This document shows, in pieces, positions 17,766-26,328 of a DNA stretch of 64,000 bases. Under the pieces are notes generated by a model. It was not told the origin of the DNA. It ran no database searches and was given only the letters and a program-made list of their open reading frames with translations. Source of the DNA: Streptomyces cinnabarinus (GTDB lineage: Bacteria > Actinomycetota > Actinomycetes > Streptomycetales > Streptomycetaceae). Position numbers and translations under genes: made by a program. Location of the stretch: positions 8,680,001 through 8,744,000 of the forward strand of contig NZ_CP114413.1 of assembly GCF_027270315.1 (NCBI RefSeq), written 5' to 3'. Each line of letters starts with the position of its first letter. Position 1 is the first letter of the stretch.

Positions 17766-18665
17766 GTGAGTTTCCCCAGCGGGGACTTCGGCGAGGAGGC
17801 CGATGACGTACGCCGTTTCTGGCGTGGACTCGGTCTTCCCGGACTGATCGACGTCCACACCCACTTCATGCCCGAGAGTGTCCTGCACAAGGTCTGGAAC
17901 TACTTCGACACCAGCGGGCCGCTGGTCGGCGGGCTGAAGTGGCCGATCGCCTATCGCAAGCAGGAGGCGGAGCGGACCGAGCTGCTGCGAGCGTTCGGGG
18001 TGCGGGCCTTCACCTCGATGCTCTACCCCCACAAGCCCGGCATGGCCAGATGGCTGAACGAATGGGCGGCCGACTTCGCCCGCCGCACGCCCGACTGCCT
18101 GCACACCGCCACCCTCTACCCCGAGCCGGACGTCGAGACCTACGTCCGCGAGGCCGTCGAAGCGGGGGCACGAGTGTTCAAGGCCCACGTACAGGTCGGA
18201 GCGTACGACCCGGCCGATGAGCGTCTCCAGCGGGCGTGGGGGTTGCTCGCCGAGGCCGGTGTCCCCGTGGTGGTGCACTGCGGCTCCGGGCCCGCGCCCG
18301 GCAAGCACACCGGCTCCGAGCCCATCGCCAGGGTGCTGGCACGCAACCCGAGACTGCGGCTGATCGTCGCCCACATGGGCATGCCCGAGTACGTGGAGTT
18401 CCTCGACCTCGCCGACCGCTACGACCAGGTGCGCCTCGACACCACCATGGCGTTCACCGACTTCACGGAAGGCTTCATGCCCTTCCCCCGCCAGGACCTG
18501 CCCCGCCTCACCGACCTGGGCGACCGCATCCTGCTCGGCTCCGATTTTCCCAACACGCCTTATCCCTACCTGCACCAACTCCACTCCCTGGAGCGCCTGG
18601 ACCTGGGAGGCGACTGGCTGCGCGCGGTGTGTCACGACAACGCGGCGCGGCTGTTCGGGCTATGA
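17766..18665 (+). CDS. amidohydrolase family 2 metal-dependent hydrolase
   Basis: A 299-residue TIM-barrel protein of the amidohydrolase-2 (ACMSD-like) family. Metal ligands are visible in order: HTH (residues ~38-40), His in VVVHCG, His in IVAHMGMPE, and Asp in LLGSDFPNTPYPY. These enzymes hydrolyse or decarboxylate aromatic and other carboxylates; substrate unknown. The start is GTG 17766 with GAAGGGTGGTG upstream. It lies 115 bases downstream of the SDR gene, same strand. Confidence 0.85.
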   Translation: MSFPSGDFGEEADDVRRFWRGLGLPGLIDVHTHFMPESVLHKVWNYFDTSGPLVGGLKWPIAYRKQEAERTELLRAFGVRAFTSMLYPHKPGMARWLNEWAADFARRTPDCLHTATLYPEPDVETYVREAVEAGARVFKAHVQVGAYDPADERLQRAWGLLAEAGVPVVVHCGSGPAPGKHTGSEPIARVLARNPRLRLIVAHMGMPEYVEFLDLADRYDQVRLDTTMAFTDFTEGFMPFPRQDLPRLTDLGDRILLGSDFPNTPYPYLHQLHSLERLDLGGDWLRAVCHDNAARLFGL

Positions 18666-18821
18666 CAGCCCCTTGGTCAGCGGCTCGCGCACAGGAGGGC
18701 TTGCGGCAAATCCCCAGCGGTGCCGCAGAATCGCCCATCTGACCCAGAAGTGCGGGGAGTTGACCACCCCTGCTGACGGCAGGACCCGCTGGGGGTCCCC
18801 CACGATGAGGAGAGTCACCGC

Positions 18822-20045
18822 ATGCGCGTGCTGTTGATGGCCTACGGGTCGCGTGGAGACGTCGAACCGCTGGTGGCGGTCGCTGCGCGGTTGCGGGATC
18901 TCGGGGTGGACGTGCGGATGTGTACGCCCCCGGACTTCGCGGAGCTGTTCGACTCCGTCGGCCTCCCGCTGGTGCCGATCGGTGAGCCGGTGCGCCCGTT
19001 CGTGAAGGGCGTACTCACCGGGAAGACACAGGCTCCCGCCGAGGGGCTGCCCGCACGCGCGGCCGCGATGACCGCCACGACCTACGAGGCCGTCGTCACG
19101 GCCGCCGAGGGATGCGACGTGATCCTGGCGACCGGCCTGCTCCCAGCCGCGGCCGGCGCGAGGACGGCAGCCGAGCACTTGGGCATCCCTTATGTGTTCG
19201 TCGCCTGCTTCCCCGCCTACCTGCCCTCGCCGCACCACCCGCCGTTCGAGCGGCCGGGCCGACCGTTCCCGCCCGGCGTGACCGACAACCGAGCGCTGTG
19301 GGACCTGGACACCGAGACCATGAACGACCTGTTCGGGACGGGCCTCAACGCCCACCGGGCGACCGTCGGCCTGCCGCCGGTCGCGCGCTTCCGCGACTAC
19401 GTCCTCACCGACCGCCCCTGGCTGGCCGCCGACCCGGTCCTGAGCCCGTGGCTGGAGCCGGCGGACCTCGACGTGGTGCAGACGGGCGCGTGGTTCCGGG
19501 CGGACGACCGCCCGCTGCCGGCCGACGTGGAGGCGTTCCTCCAGGCCGGCGAACCGCCGGTGTACGTCGGCTTCGGCAGCATCCCCATGCGCGACGCGGA
19601 CGGCGTCGCCCGGGCGGCCGTCGAGGCGGTCCGGGCGCGGGGCCGCCGTGTGCTCCTCTCCCGCGGCTGGGCCGACCTCGCCGTGGCCGACGACCAGGAC
19701 GACTGCTTCGCCGTCGGCGAGGCCAACCACCACGCCCTGTTCCCGCGTGTCGCCGCCGTCGTCCACCACGGCGGCGCGGGCACCACGACCACGGCCGCCC
19801 TCGCCGGGGCGCCCCAGGTGGTCGTACCCCAGATGGCGGACCAACCGTACTGGGCCTGCCGCGTCGCCGGCCTCGGCATCGGCGCGGCACACGACGGCCC
19901 GAACCCGACCTACGAGTCCCTCTCGGCCGTGCTCGGCGTCGCCCTGGCTCCCGAGACCCGGGTCCGCGCGGCCGCCGTGGCCGAGACGATCCGCACCGAC
20001 GGCGCGGCGGTGGCGGCGAAGCTGCTGCTCGACCAGGTCGGCTGA
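18822..20045 (+). CDS. GT1-family glycosyltransferase (antibiotic/macrolide type)
   Basis: A 407-residue GT-B glycosyltransferase. The N-terminal acceptor half has MRVLLMAYGSRGDVEPLVAVA (the family opening). The C-terminal donor half has the GT1 motif HHGGAGTTTTAALAGAPQVV and PQMADQPYWA. Related proteins use NDP-sugars to glycosylate small hydrophobic acceptors, including natural products and xenobiotics. No aglycone pathway is next to it. It is followed by a PadR regulator 91 bases downstream. Confidence 0.9.
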   Translation: MRVLLMAYGSRGDVEPLVAVAARLRDLGVDVRMCTPPDFAELFDSVGLPLVPIGEPVRPFVKGVLTGKTQAPAEGLPARAAAMTATTYEAVVTAAEGCDVILATGLLPAAAGARTAAEHLGIPYVFVACFPAYLPSPHHPPFERPGRPFPPGVTDNRALWDLDTETMNDLFGTGLNAHRATVGLPPVARFRDYVLTDRPWLAADPVLSPWLEPADLDVVQTGAWFRADDRPLPADVEAFLQAGEPPVYVGFGSIPMRDADGVARAAVEAVRARGRRVLLSRGWADLAVADDQDDCFAVGEANHHALFPRVAAVVHHGGAGTTTTAALAGAPQVVVPQMADQPYWACRVAGLGIGAAHDGPNPTYESLSAVLGVALAPETRVRAAAVAETIRTDGAAVAAKLLLDQVG

Positions 20046-20103
20046 GGAGTACGGATCCACGCGACCCGCACCGGGTGAGCCGTGTCTCACCGCGGTGCCG
20101 TTG

Positions 20104-20123
20104 CTATGCAACGAGGTGCATAG
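20104..20123. promoter_or_regulatory. inverted repeat before the PadR gene (likely operator)
   Basis: CTATGCA (20104-20110), six bases, TGCATAG (20117-20123): a perfect 7-6-7 dyad ending 13 bases before the PadR start. It overlaps the likely -10 and the ribosome site (AGGAAG, 20122-20127), so PadR bound here would block its own expression. Autoregulation is inference. Confidence 0.65.
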
Positions 20124-20136
20124 GAAGATCGTGGGC

Positions 20137-20715
20137 ATGGCGCTCGAGCACGCGATCCTCGTTTCCCTGCTGGAGAAGCCGGGGTCCGGCTACGAGCTGG
20201 CCCGGCGGTTCGAGCGTTCCATCGGGTACTTCTGGACCGCCACCCACCAGCAGATCTACCGCGTGCTCAAGCGCATGGAGAGTGACGGCTGGATCGACGT
20301 CCGGGACGTCGCGCAGTACGGGCGCCCGGACAAGAAGGAGTACTCCGTCGCCGGGCCCGGACGGGCCGCGCTCTCCGCGTGGCTCCACGAGCCGACCGAA
20401 CCCGAGAGCGTGCGGCACGACCTCGCGGTGAAGGTCCGGGGCGCCGCCTTCGACGATCCGTCCGGCCTCATCAGCGAGGTCGAGCGGCACCGTCAGGCGC
20501 ACACGGACCGCCTCGCCCACTACCTCGCGGGCGAGACCCGCGACTTCGGGGAGCCACCGGCGGACGGGCCGCTCGACGCCGAACGGGAACTCCAGTACGT
20601 CGTGCTGCGCGGCGGCATCGCCTACGAACGCATGATGATCGCCTGGCTCGACGACGTCCTCGCCACACTCGCCCGCTTCGGCACCGATCACCGATCACCG
20701 ACCACTGATCACTGA
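20137..20715 (+). CDS. PadR-family transcriptional regulator
   Basis: A 192-residue PadR protein. It has an N-terminal winged helix (MALEHAILVSLLEKPGSGYEL, then ATHQQIYRVLKRMESDGWI) and a C-terminal helical dimer domain with the SEVERHRQAH stretch, the usual layout of the longer PadR members. ATG 20137 is used because AGGAAG is 9 bases upstream; GTG 20131 is too close to it. It follows the glycosyltransferase and precedes the acyl-CoA dehydrogenase on the same strand, either of which may be its target. The dyad at 20104-20123 is a likely operator. Its C-terminal end carries short repeats (DHRSPTTDH) from a run of GATCACC-like DNA. Confidence 0.85.
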   Translation: MALEHAILVSLLEKPGSGYELARRFERSIGYFWTATHQQIYRVLKRMESDGWIDVRDVAQYGRPDKKEYSVAGPGRAALSAWLHEPTEPESVRHDLAVKVRGAAFDDPSGLISEVERHRQAHTDRLAHYLAGETRDFGEPPADGPLDAERELQYVVLRGGIAYERMMIAWLDDVLATLARFGTDHRSPTTDH

Positions 20716-20794
20716 CCGGCGGCCGAGCCGGCCCCGGGATCCGAACCCTGGACCCGGACCCACCCTCACCCCTCCCAGCCGAAAGGCGGCACTC

Positions 20795-22519
20795 ATGACC
20801 GACGCGCTGCTCTTCAACCCGCGGACCTACGACCCCGCGCACTTCGACCCGGAGACCCGCAGGCTGCTGCGCGCCACCGTCGACTGGTTCGAGGAGCGGG
20901 GCAAGCGCCAACTGATCGAGGACTACCGGACCCGCGCCTGGCTCGGCGACTTCCTCGCCTTCGCCGCCAAGGAGGGGCTCTTCGCGACCTTCCTCACCCC
21001 CGTTTCCGCCGCCGGGGAGGGCGAGGGCGACAAGCGCTGGGACACCGCCCGCATCGCCGCCCTCAACGAGATCCTCGGCTTCTACGGCCTGGACTACTGG
21101 TACGCGTGGCAGGTCACGATCCTCGGCCTCGGCCCGGTCTGGCAGAGCGAGAACCCCGCCGCCCGTGCCCGCGCCGCCGAACTGCTCTCCCAGGGCGAGG
21201 TGTTCGCCTTCGGTCTGTCCGAGAAGGCCCACGGCGCCGACATCTACTCCACCGACATGCTCCTGGAGCCCGACGGCTCCGGCGGCTTCCGGGCCACCGG
21301 CTCCAAGTACTACATCGGCAACGGCAACAAGGCCGGGCTCGTGTCCGTCTTCGGCCGCCGCACCGACGTGGAGGGCCCCGACGGCTACGTCTTCTTCGCC
21401 GCGGACAGCCGTCACCCGTCGTACCACCTGGTCAAGAACGTCGTCGACTCCTCGAAGTACGTGAGCGAGTTCCGCCTGGAGGACTACCCGGTCGCCGCGG
21501 AGGACGTCCTGCACACCGGCCGCGCCGCCTTCGACGCCGCCCTCAACACCGTCAACGTCGGCAAGTTCAACCTGTGCACCGCCTCGATCGGCATCTGCGA
21601 GCACGCGATGTACGAGGCCGTCACCCACGCGCAGAACCGCATCCTGTACGGCCGCCCCGTCACCGCTTTCCCGCATGTGCGGCGCGAGTTGACCGACGCC
21701 TACGTCCGGCTCGTCGGCATGAAGCTGTTCAGCGACCGTGCCGTGGACTACTTCCGCACCGCCGGTCCGGAGGACCGCCGCTACCTCCTCTTCAACCCGA
21801 TGACGAAGATGAAGGTGACCACCGAGGGCGAGAAGGTCATCGACCTGATGTGGGACGTCATCGCCGCCAAGGGCTTCGAGAAGGACAACTACTTCGCCCA
21901 GGCCGCCGTCGAGATCCGCGGCCTGCCGAAGCTGGAGGGCACCGTCCACGTCAACCTGGCGCTGATCCTCAAGTTCATGCGCAACCACCTCCTCGACCCG
22001 GTCGCCTACGAGCCCGTCCCGGCCCGACTCGACGCGGCCGACGACGACTTCCTCTTCCGGCAGGGCCCGGCCCGCGGCCTCGGCTCCGTGCGCTTCCACG
22101 ACTGGCGGCCGGCCTTCGACGCGTACGCCCACCTCGCCAACGTCGCCCGGTTCCGCGAACAGGCCGACGCGCTGTGCGAGTTCGTCCGCACCGCCGCTCC
22201 CGACGAGAAGCAGAGCCGCGACCTCGACCTGCTCCTCGCCGTCGGGCAGCTCTTCGCGCTCGTCGTCCACGGGCAGCTGGTCCTGGAGCAGGCAGCCCTG
22301 ACGGGCCTCGACGAGGTCGTGCTCGACGAGCTGTTCGCCGTCCTCGTACGCGACTTCTCCGCGCACGCCGTCGAACTCCACGGCAAGGACTCCGCGACCG
22401 AGCAGCAGCAGCTCTGGGCACTCGGCGCGGTCCGGCGCCCGGTCGTCGACGGGGAGCGTTCGGAGCGCGTCTGGCAGCGAGTCGAGGCGCTGTCGGGGGC
22501 GTACGAGATGAAGCCCTGA
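20795..22519 (+). CDS. acyl-CoA dehydrogenase
   Basis: A 574-residue FAD-dependent acyl-CoA dehydrogenase, longer than the ~380 of the classic type; long members occur in actinobacterial lipid and terpenoid breakdown. Visible features are FAFGLSEKAHGADIYSTDM (the FAD/substrate strand), GSKYYIGNGNKAGLVSVFG and ILYGRPVTAFPHVR in the C-terminal helical domain. The extra C-terminal ~150 residues are family-specific. It introduces an alpha-beta double bond in acyl-CoAs. Upstream is the PadR gene; downstream a terminator separates it from DUF1304. It is part of the 20.8-34 kb catabolic group by content. Confidence 0.88.
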   Translation: MTDALLFNPRTYDPAHFDPETRRLLRATVDWFEERGKRQLIEDYRTRAWLGDFLAFAAKEGLFATFLTPVSAAGEGEGDKRWDTARIAALNEILGFYGLDYWYAWQVTILGLGPVWQSENPAARARAAELLSQGEVFAFGLSEKAHGADIYSTDMLLEPDGSGGFRATGSKYYIGNGNKAGLVSVFGRRTDVEGPDGYVFFAADSRHPSYHLVKNVVDSSKYVSEFRLEDYPVAAEDVLHTGRAAFDAALNTVNVGKFNLCTASIGICEHAMYEAVTHAQNRILYGRPVTAFPHVRRELTDAYVRLVGMKLFSDRAVDYFRTAGPEDRRYLLFNPMTKMKVTTEGEKVIDLMWDVIAAKGFEKDNYFAQAAVEIRGLPKLEGTVHVNLALILKFMRNHLLDPVAYEPVPARLDAADDDFLFRQGPARGLGSVRFHDWRPAFDAYAHLANVARFREQADALCEFVRTAAPDEKQSRDLDLLLAVGQLFALVVHGQLVLEQAALTGLDEVVLDELFAVLVRDFSAHAVELHGKDSATEQQQLWALGAVRRPVVDGERSERVWQRVEALSGAYEMKP

Positions 22520-22539
22520 GGTTTCGACCCGGTATCGAG

Positions 22540-22581
22540 ACACCTCGTGGAGGGCGGCTGCCGCCGTACTCCGCGAGGTGT
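22540..22581. terminator. bidirectional terminator
   Basis: A long imperfect hairpin with outer arms ACACCTCG (22540-22547) and CGAGGTGT (22574-22581), and inner GGAG/CTCC and GGC/GCC pairs. It lies between convergent genes, the acyl-CoA dehydrogenase (plus) and DUF1304 (minus). Confidence 0.6.
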
Positions 22582-22595
22582 TCGCCGTTGGGCGT

Positions 22596-22967
22596 TCAGT
22601 GAGTGAGTGCCACGAGCAGGAGAGCGATCGCGGGCGGCAGGCCCTGGCCCAGGGCGCCGCGCCACAGGCGCGGGAACGACACGACGAAGATGATCGCGGA
22701 GGCGATCAGGAACGCGCAGAGGTAGATGATCAGGGTGCGGCCGACGGTGGTGTCGCCGGTGTGCAGGGCCGTGACTCCGGCGACGAGGCCGAGTCCGATG
22801 AGGATGTTGTAGGCGGCAACTCCTGAGCGCCACAAGGTGACTTCGGGTGCGTCGGCGGTCGAGGTCGTGAGGAAGACGCGGACCGCGGGACGGTCGTAGA
22901 AGAACCGCTCCAGGGCGCCGACGACGATGTGGGCCAGCGCCGCGAGCAGGGCGAAGACCTGGGCCAT
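22596..22967 (-). CDS. DUF1304 integral membrane protein
   Basis: About 123 residues with four membrane helices: AQVFALLAALAHIVVGALERF, then IGLGLVAGVTAL, IIYLCAFLIASAIIFVVSF, and PPAIALLLVAL. It matches DUF1304, a small four-helix membrane family of unknown function. ATG 22967 fits the family length; an in-frame GTG at 22991 would add eight residues. Neither start has a strong ribosome site. Confidence 0.78.
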   Translation of the reverse strand: MAQVFALLAALAHIVVGALERFFYDRPAVRVFLTTSTADAPEVTLWRSGVAAYNILIGLGLVAGVTALHTGDTTVGRTLIIYLCAFLIASAIIFVVSFPRLWRGALGQGLPPAIALLLVALTH

Positions 22968-23089
22968 GAGATTCACGCCCGGAGTGTCCACCCTGGCCAG
23001 GAGCCCGACAAGGGCGCGCGTCCGGTTCCGGTCGCCCTTTGCGCCGCGCGCGGCCGGAGCCCACCTTCAAGTCCCGGTCATGCCCGATG

Positions 23090-23117
23090 TATTGACGGCT
23101 CGTGAAACAAGTCAATA
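23090..23117 (+). promoter_or_regulatory. promoter with dyad before the MpaB-type oxygenase gene
   Basis: TATTGAC (23090-23096) and GTCAATA (23111-23117) are perfect 7-base inverted arms 14 bases apart. The left arm supplies a -35 like TTGACG (23092-23097) and the right arm abuts a weak -10 about 17 bases on (ATAGCT). A repressor bound here would cover the promoter of the oxygenase-aldehyde dehydrogenase operon. The nearby TetR genes are candidates, unproven. Confidence 0.5.
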
Positions 23118-23173
23118 GCTTCAGTATCATCGACTCACTGGCGGCACCGCGATTCCGACAGGAGGGATCCCCC

Positions 23174-24115
23174 ATGGGCCGCTACAGCCGGCTCCGCCGC
23201 ATCCGGCAGCTGGATCCGCAGCAGGACTTCGAGCAGATCTACCGGTGGATCATCCACTACGAGTTCCCCCGGGACTATCTCCACGGAACGTCGATCGCGT
23301 TCCTGCGCGACTACGGTGTCCCGCGCATCTCCCGACTCCTGGACCGCACCCAGGAGTTCGAACGGGCCGGCCAGAAGCGGTACGACGACACGGTGCTGAT
23401 GACCTACGAGATGGTCCGCGAGGGGATGGACTCGGAGCACGGACGGACAGCGGCCCGCCACCTGAACCGCATACACGGCCGCTACCGGATCCCCAACGAG
23501 GACTTCCTCTACGTCCTGGCCACCACGGTCGTGGGGCCGAAGCGGTGGATCGACCGGTTCGGCTGGCGGCGCCTGTGCGCGCAGGAGACCGAGAGCCTGG
23601 CGTTGGTGGGCCGCCGGATGGGCGAGATGATGGGCATCTCCGGCGTCCCCGACACCTACGCCGCGTTCGAACGGCTCCACGACGACTACGAGCGCGAGAT
23701 GTTCGCCTACGACCCCGCCAACCGCCGGGTCGCCGCGGCCACCCTGCGGATCCTGGCCTCCTGGTACCCGGCCCCGGCACGGCGGACGGCGTCCCGGATC
23801 GCGCTCGCCGTCCTGGACGAACCGCTGCTGAAGGCGCTCGGCTTCCGTCCGGAGCCGCGCTGGCTGCGGGCCGCCGTCCACCGCGGCTTCCGCACCCGGG
23901 CCGCGCTGATCCGCCTGCTGCCCGCGCGGCCGGAGTGGTTACCGCGCAAGCCCAAGGCCCGCACCTACCCCTTCGGCTGGACTCTGGACGACCTGGGTCC
24001 GCACTGGGCGCACTCCCGTCCGCCGGACCCGCTCCATGACGAGACCCCGCCGGAAGGGGCCGCCGTGCCGGCGCGGTCCGCCGCCCCCGATGCTCCCCCT
24101 CAGGAGTCCCGATGA
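23174..24115 (+). CDS. DUF2236 / MpaB-type oxygenase
   Basis: A 313-residue protein of the DUF2236 family, which includes fungal MpaB and bacterial Lcp, heme-dependent oxygenases that cleave C=C bonds to aldehydes. Family segments are RYDDTVLMTYEMVREGMDS, NRIHGRYRIPNEDFLYVL (containing the candidate heme-contact His), VGPKRWIDRFGWRRL, and YEREMFAYDPANRRVA. It lacks an export signal, unlike the Lcp at 33127. The ribosome site GGAGGGA (23161-23167) sets ATG 23174. It overlaps the aldehyde dehydrogenase by ATGA, so the two are translationally coupled. An oxygenase feeding an aldehyde dehydrogenase is chemically sensible. Confidence 0.85.
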   Translation: MGRYSRLRRIRQLDPQQDFEQIYRWIIHYEFPRDYLHGTSIAFLRDYGVPRISRLLDRTQEFERAGQKRYDDTVLMTYEMVREGMDSEHGRTAARHLNRIHGRYRIPNEDFLYVLATTVVGPKRWIDRFGWRRLCAQETESLALVGRRMGEMMGISGVPDTYAAFERLHDDYEREMFAYDPANRRVAAATLRILASWYPAPARRTASRIALAVLDEPLLKALGFRPEPRWLRAAVHRGFRTRAALIRLLPARPEWLPRKPKARTYPFGWTLDDLGPHWAHSRPPDPLHDETPPEGAAVPARSAAPDAPPQESR

Positions 24116-25623
24116 CCGACACCACCCCGGCCACCGCACCACGTGCCGCGACCTTCACCACGTATTCCCCCACGACCGGCAAACCGATCGCCGAACACCC
24201 GGTCAACGGCCCGGAAGAGGTCTCCCGCGCCGTGGCACGGGCCCGGACCGTCCAAGCGGGGTGGGTGGCGCTGCCCGCGTCCGAGCGCCGGGAGCATCTG
24301 CTGCGCTGGAAGAAGGCCCTCGCCTCCGACCTGGACGCCGTGGCCGGCACCATCGCCGAGGAGACCGGCAAGCCCGCCGGTGACGCCGCGCTGGAGGTCG
24401 TACTCACCCTGGAACACCTGGGCTGGGCCGCCCGCAACGCCCAACGCGTGCTGCGGCGGCGCAAGGTGGGCACCGGACTGTTCACCGCCCACCAGCGGGC
24501 CTCGCTGGTGCACCGGCCGCTGGGTGTGGTCGGCGTGATCGGCCCCTGGAACTACCCCGTGTACACACCCATGGGCTCCATCGGCTACGCCCTGGCCGCG
24601 GGAAACGCCGTGGTCTTCAAGCCGTCCGAGCTGACCCCGGCAACCGGGGTCCGGTTGGCCGAGAGCTTCGACGCCGCCGTACCCGGGCATGCCGGGCTGC
24701 TCACCAGCGTCACCGGCGCGGCGTCCACCGGGGACGCCCTGGCACGGTCCGGGGTCGACAAGCTGGCGTTCACCGGGTCGCCGGGGACGGCCCGCAAGGT
24801 GATGGCCGTGTGCGCCGAGACCCTGACGCCGTTCCTCGCCGAGTGCGGAGGGAAGGACGCGGTGATCGTCACCGCGGACGCGGACGCGGACCTGGACGCG
24901 GCCGCCGACGCCGTCGTGTGGGGCGCGTTGAGCAACGCGGGCCAGACCTGCGCGGGGGTGGAGCGCGTCTACGCGGTGCGAGAGATCCACGCCGCACTGT
25001 GCGAACGGGTGGTCGAGCGGGCCGGGGCCGTGCGCCCGGGTGCCGAGGCGGACGCCGCCTACGGCCCGATGACGCTCGCGGGCCAGGCCGAGATCGTCGA
25101 ACGGCATGTGACCGGCGCGATCTCCGCGGGTGCGCGGGCTCTGCTGGGCGGGCCCGAGTCGGTTCGCGCTCCGTACATAGCGCCGGTCGTGCTGACCGGC
25201 GTGCCCGAGGATGCGGCGGCGATGACGGAGGAGACCTTCGGACCGGTCGTGGCGATCAACCCGGTGACCGACGTGGACGAGGCGGTGGAGCGGGCCAACG
25301 CCTCGCGCTACGCCCTGGGGGCCGCGGTGTTCTGCCGCGACCGGCGCGCGGGTGCGGCGATCGCGGCGCGGCTGCGCGCGGGGGCGGTGTCGGTGAACTC
25401 GGTGCTGGGCTTCGCGGCGGTGCCGGCGCTGCCGTTCGGCGGCTCGCAGGACTCCGGCTTCGGGCGGATCCACGGAGCGGAGGGGCTGCGCGCCTTCACC
25501 TCCGTGCAGTCGACGACGGTGCAGCGGTTCACCCCGCCGATCGCGCTGACCTCCTTCGGGGTTCCGGCCGCCACGCGGGAGCGCGCGGTGCGGCTGGCGC
25601 GAGCGCTGCACCGGCGCCGCTGA
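24112..25623 (+). CDS. NAD(P)-dependent aldehyde dehydrogenase
   Basis: A 503-residue ALDH oxidising an aldehyde to an acid. Visible are VIGPWNYPVYTPMGSIGYAL (N of the oxyanion hole), FTGSPGTARKV, ECGGKDAVIVTADAD (general-base Glu) and GQTCAGVERVY (catalytic Cys). It is closest to the succinate-semialdehyde/coniferyl-type branch rather than a bifunctional enzyme. The start overlaps the stop of the oxygenase gene (ATGA), so its substrate is probably the product of that oxygenase. It is convergent with the TetR gene. Confidence 0.92.
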   Translation: MTDTTPATAPRAATFTTYSPTTGKPIAEHPVNGPEEVSRAVARARTVQAGWVALPASERREHLLRWKKALASDLDAVAGTIAEETGKPAGDAALEVVLTLEHLGWAARNAQRVLRRRKVGTGLFTAHQRASLVHRPLGVVGVIGPWNYPVYTPMGSIGYALAAGNAVVFKPSELTPATGVRLAESFDAAVPGHAGLLTSVTGAASTGDALARSGVDKLAFTGSPGTARKVMAVCAETLTPFLAECGGKDAVIVTADADADLDAAADAVVWGALSNAGQTCAGVERVYAVREIHAALCERVVERAGAVRPGAEADAAYGPMTLAGQAEIVERHVTGAISAGARALLGGPESVRAPYIAPVVLTGVPEDAAAMTEETFGPVVAINPVTDVDEAVERANASRYALGAAVFCRDRRAGAAIAARLRAGAVSVNSVLGFAAVPALPFGGSQDSGFGRIHGAEGLRAFTSVQSTTVQRFTPPIALTSFGVPAATRERAVRLARALHRRR

Positions 25624-25633
25624 CGACGGGAGG

Positions 25634-26260
25634 TCAGGCGTCCAGCAGCGGGGCCAGGTAGCGGCGGGCGAAGGCCCGGGCCTGGTCCTCGTCCTCCATC
25701 TCGATGCAGCTGGCGGGGTTGAGCAGGAAGGACACGGCGACCCGCACCATCAACTCGGCGAGCGGGCGCGGGTCTTCGTCGGGACGGCCCTCGGCCTGCT
25801 GCGCGCGGCGCAGATGGGCCGTGAGGTACTCGACGGTGGCGGAGAGCGAGGAGCCGCCCTGCACGGTCAGGTACGGCAGCACCAACTCCGGTTCGAGGCG
25901 CAGCAGACCGCCGAAGAGCGGATGGGCGCGGGTGTGGCGCAGGGCGACCACGAAGCCCTCCACGACCCGCTCCTGCATCGTCGGCAGTGCCGCCACCGCC
26001 GCGTCCAGCCGCTGGAAGAACCGGCTGAGTTCACGCAGCAGGGTCTCCTCGACGAGCTTGTCCTTGGTCTGGAAGCGCCGGTAGACGGTGACCCGGGAGA
26101 CACCGGCCCGCTTGGCGACGTCGTCCACGGAGGAGCGGCGCAGCCCCAGCAGGGTGTACTGCTCCAGTGCCGCGTCGAGGATCCGCCGCGCCGTCCGGTC
26201 CTCCGGCTCGGGCTGGGAGAGGGCCCGGACGAGCCACGAGTTGTTCGTGTCAGTTCGCAT
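25634..26260 (-). CDS. TetR-family regulator
   Basis: A 208-residue TetR protein. The HTH is at ~20-65 (ARRILDAALEQYTLLGLRRSS, then VAKRAGVSRVTVYRRFQTKD). The C-terminal ligand domain is helical (FVVALRHTRAHPLFGGLLRLEPE...). It is encoded convergent with the aldehyde dehydrogenase and in the same direction as, and just downstream of, the acyl-CoA ligase gene, which starts at 28167 and ends 69 bases upstream of this start. A dyad AGACATCTGTC-like stretch (about 26305-26315) lies in front of it. Likely regulates neighbouring lipid genes. Confidence 0.88.
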   Translation of the reverse strand: MRTDTNNSWLVRALSQPEPEDRTARRILDAALEQYTLLGLRRSSVDDVAKRAGVSRVTVYRRFQTKDKLVEETLLRELSRFFQRLDAAVAALPTMQERVVEGFVVALRHTRAHPLFGGLLRLEPELVLPYLTVQGGSSLSATVEYLTAHLRRAQQAEGRPDEDPRPLAELMVRVAVSFLLNPASCIEMEDEDQARAFARRYLAPLLDA

Positions 26261-26328
26261 GGTGCTTCTTACGATACCGGCGAACAACTCCCGGAGATTT
26301 GATGAGACATCTGTCGTTTCTCTGTAGC

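Noticed and set aside
20471..22543. Long minus-strand frame over PadR and acyl-CoA dehydrogenase
   Set aside because: Low-complexity Asp/Val/Gly-rich shadow of the acyl-CoA dehydrogenase.
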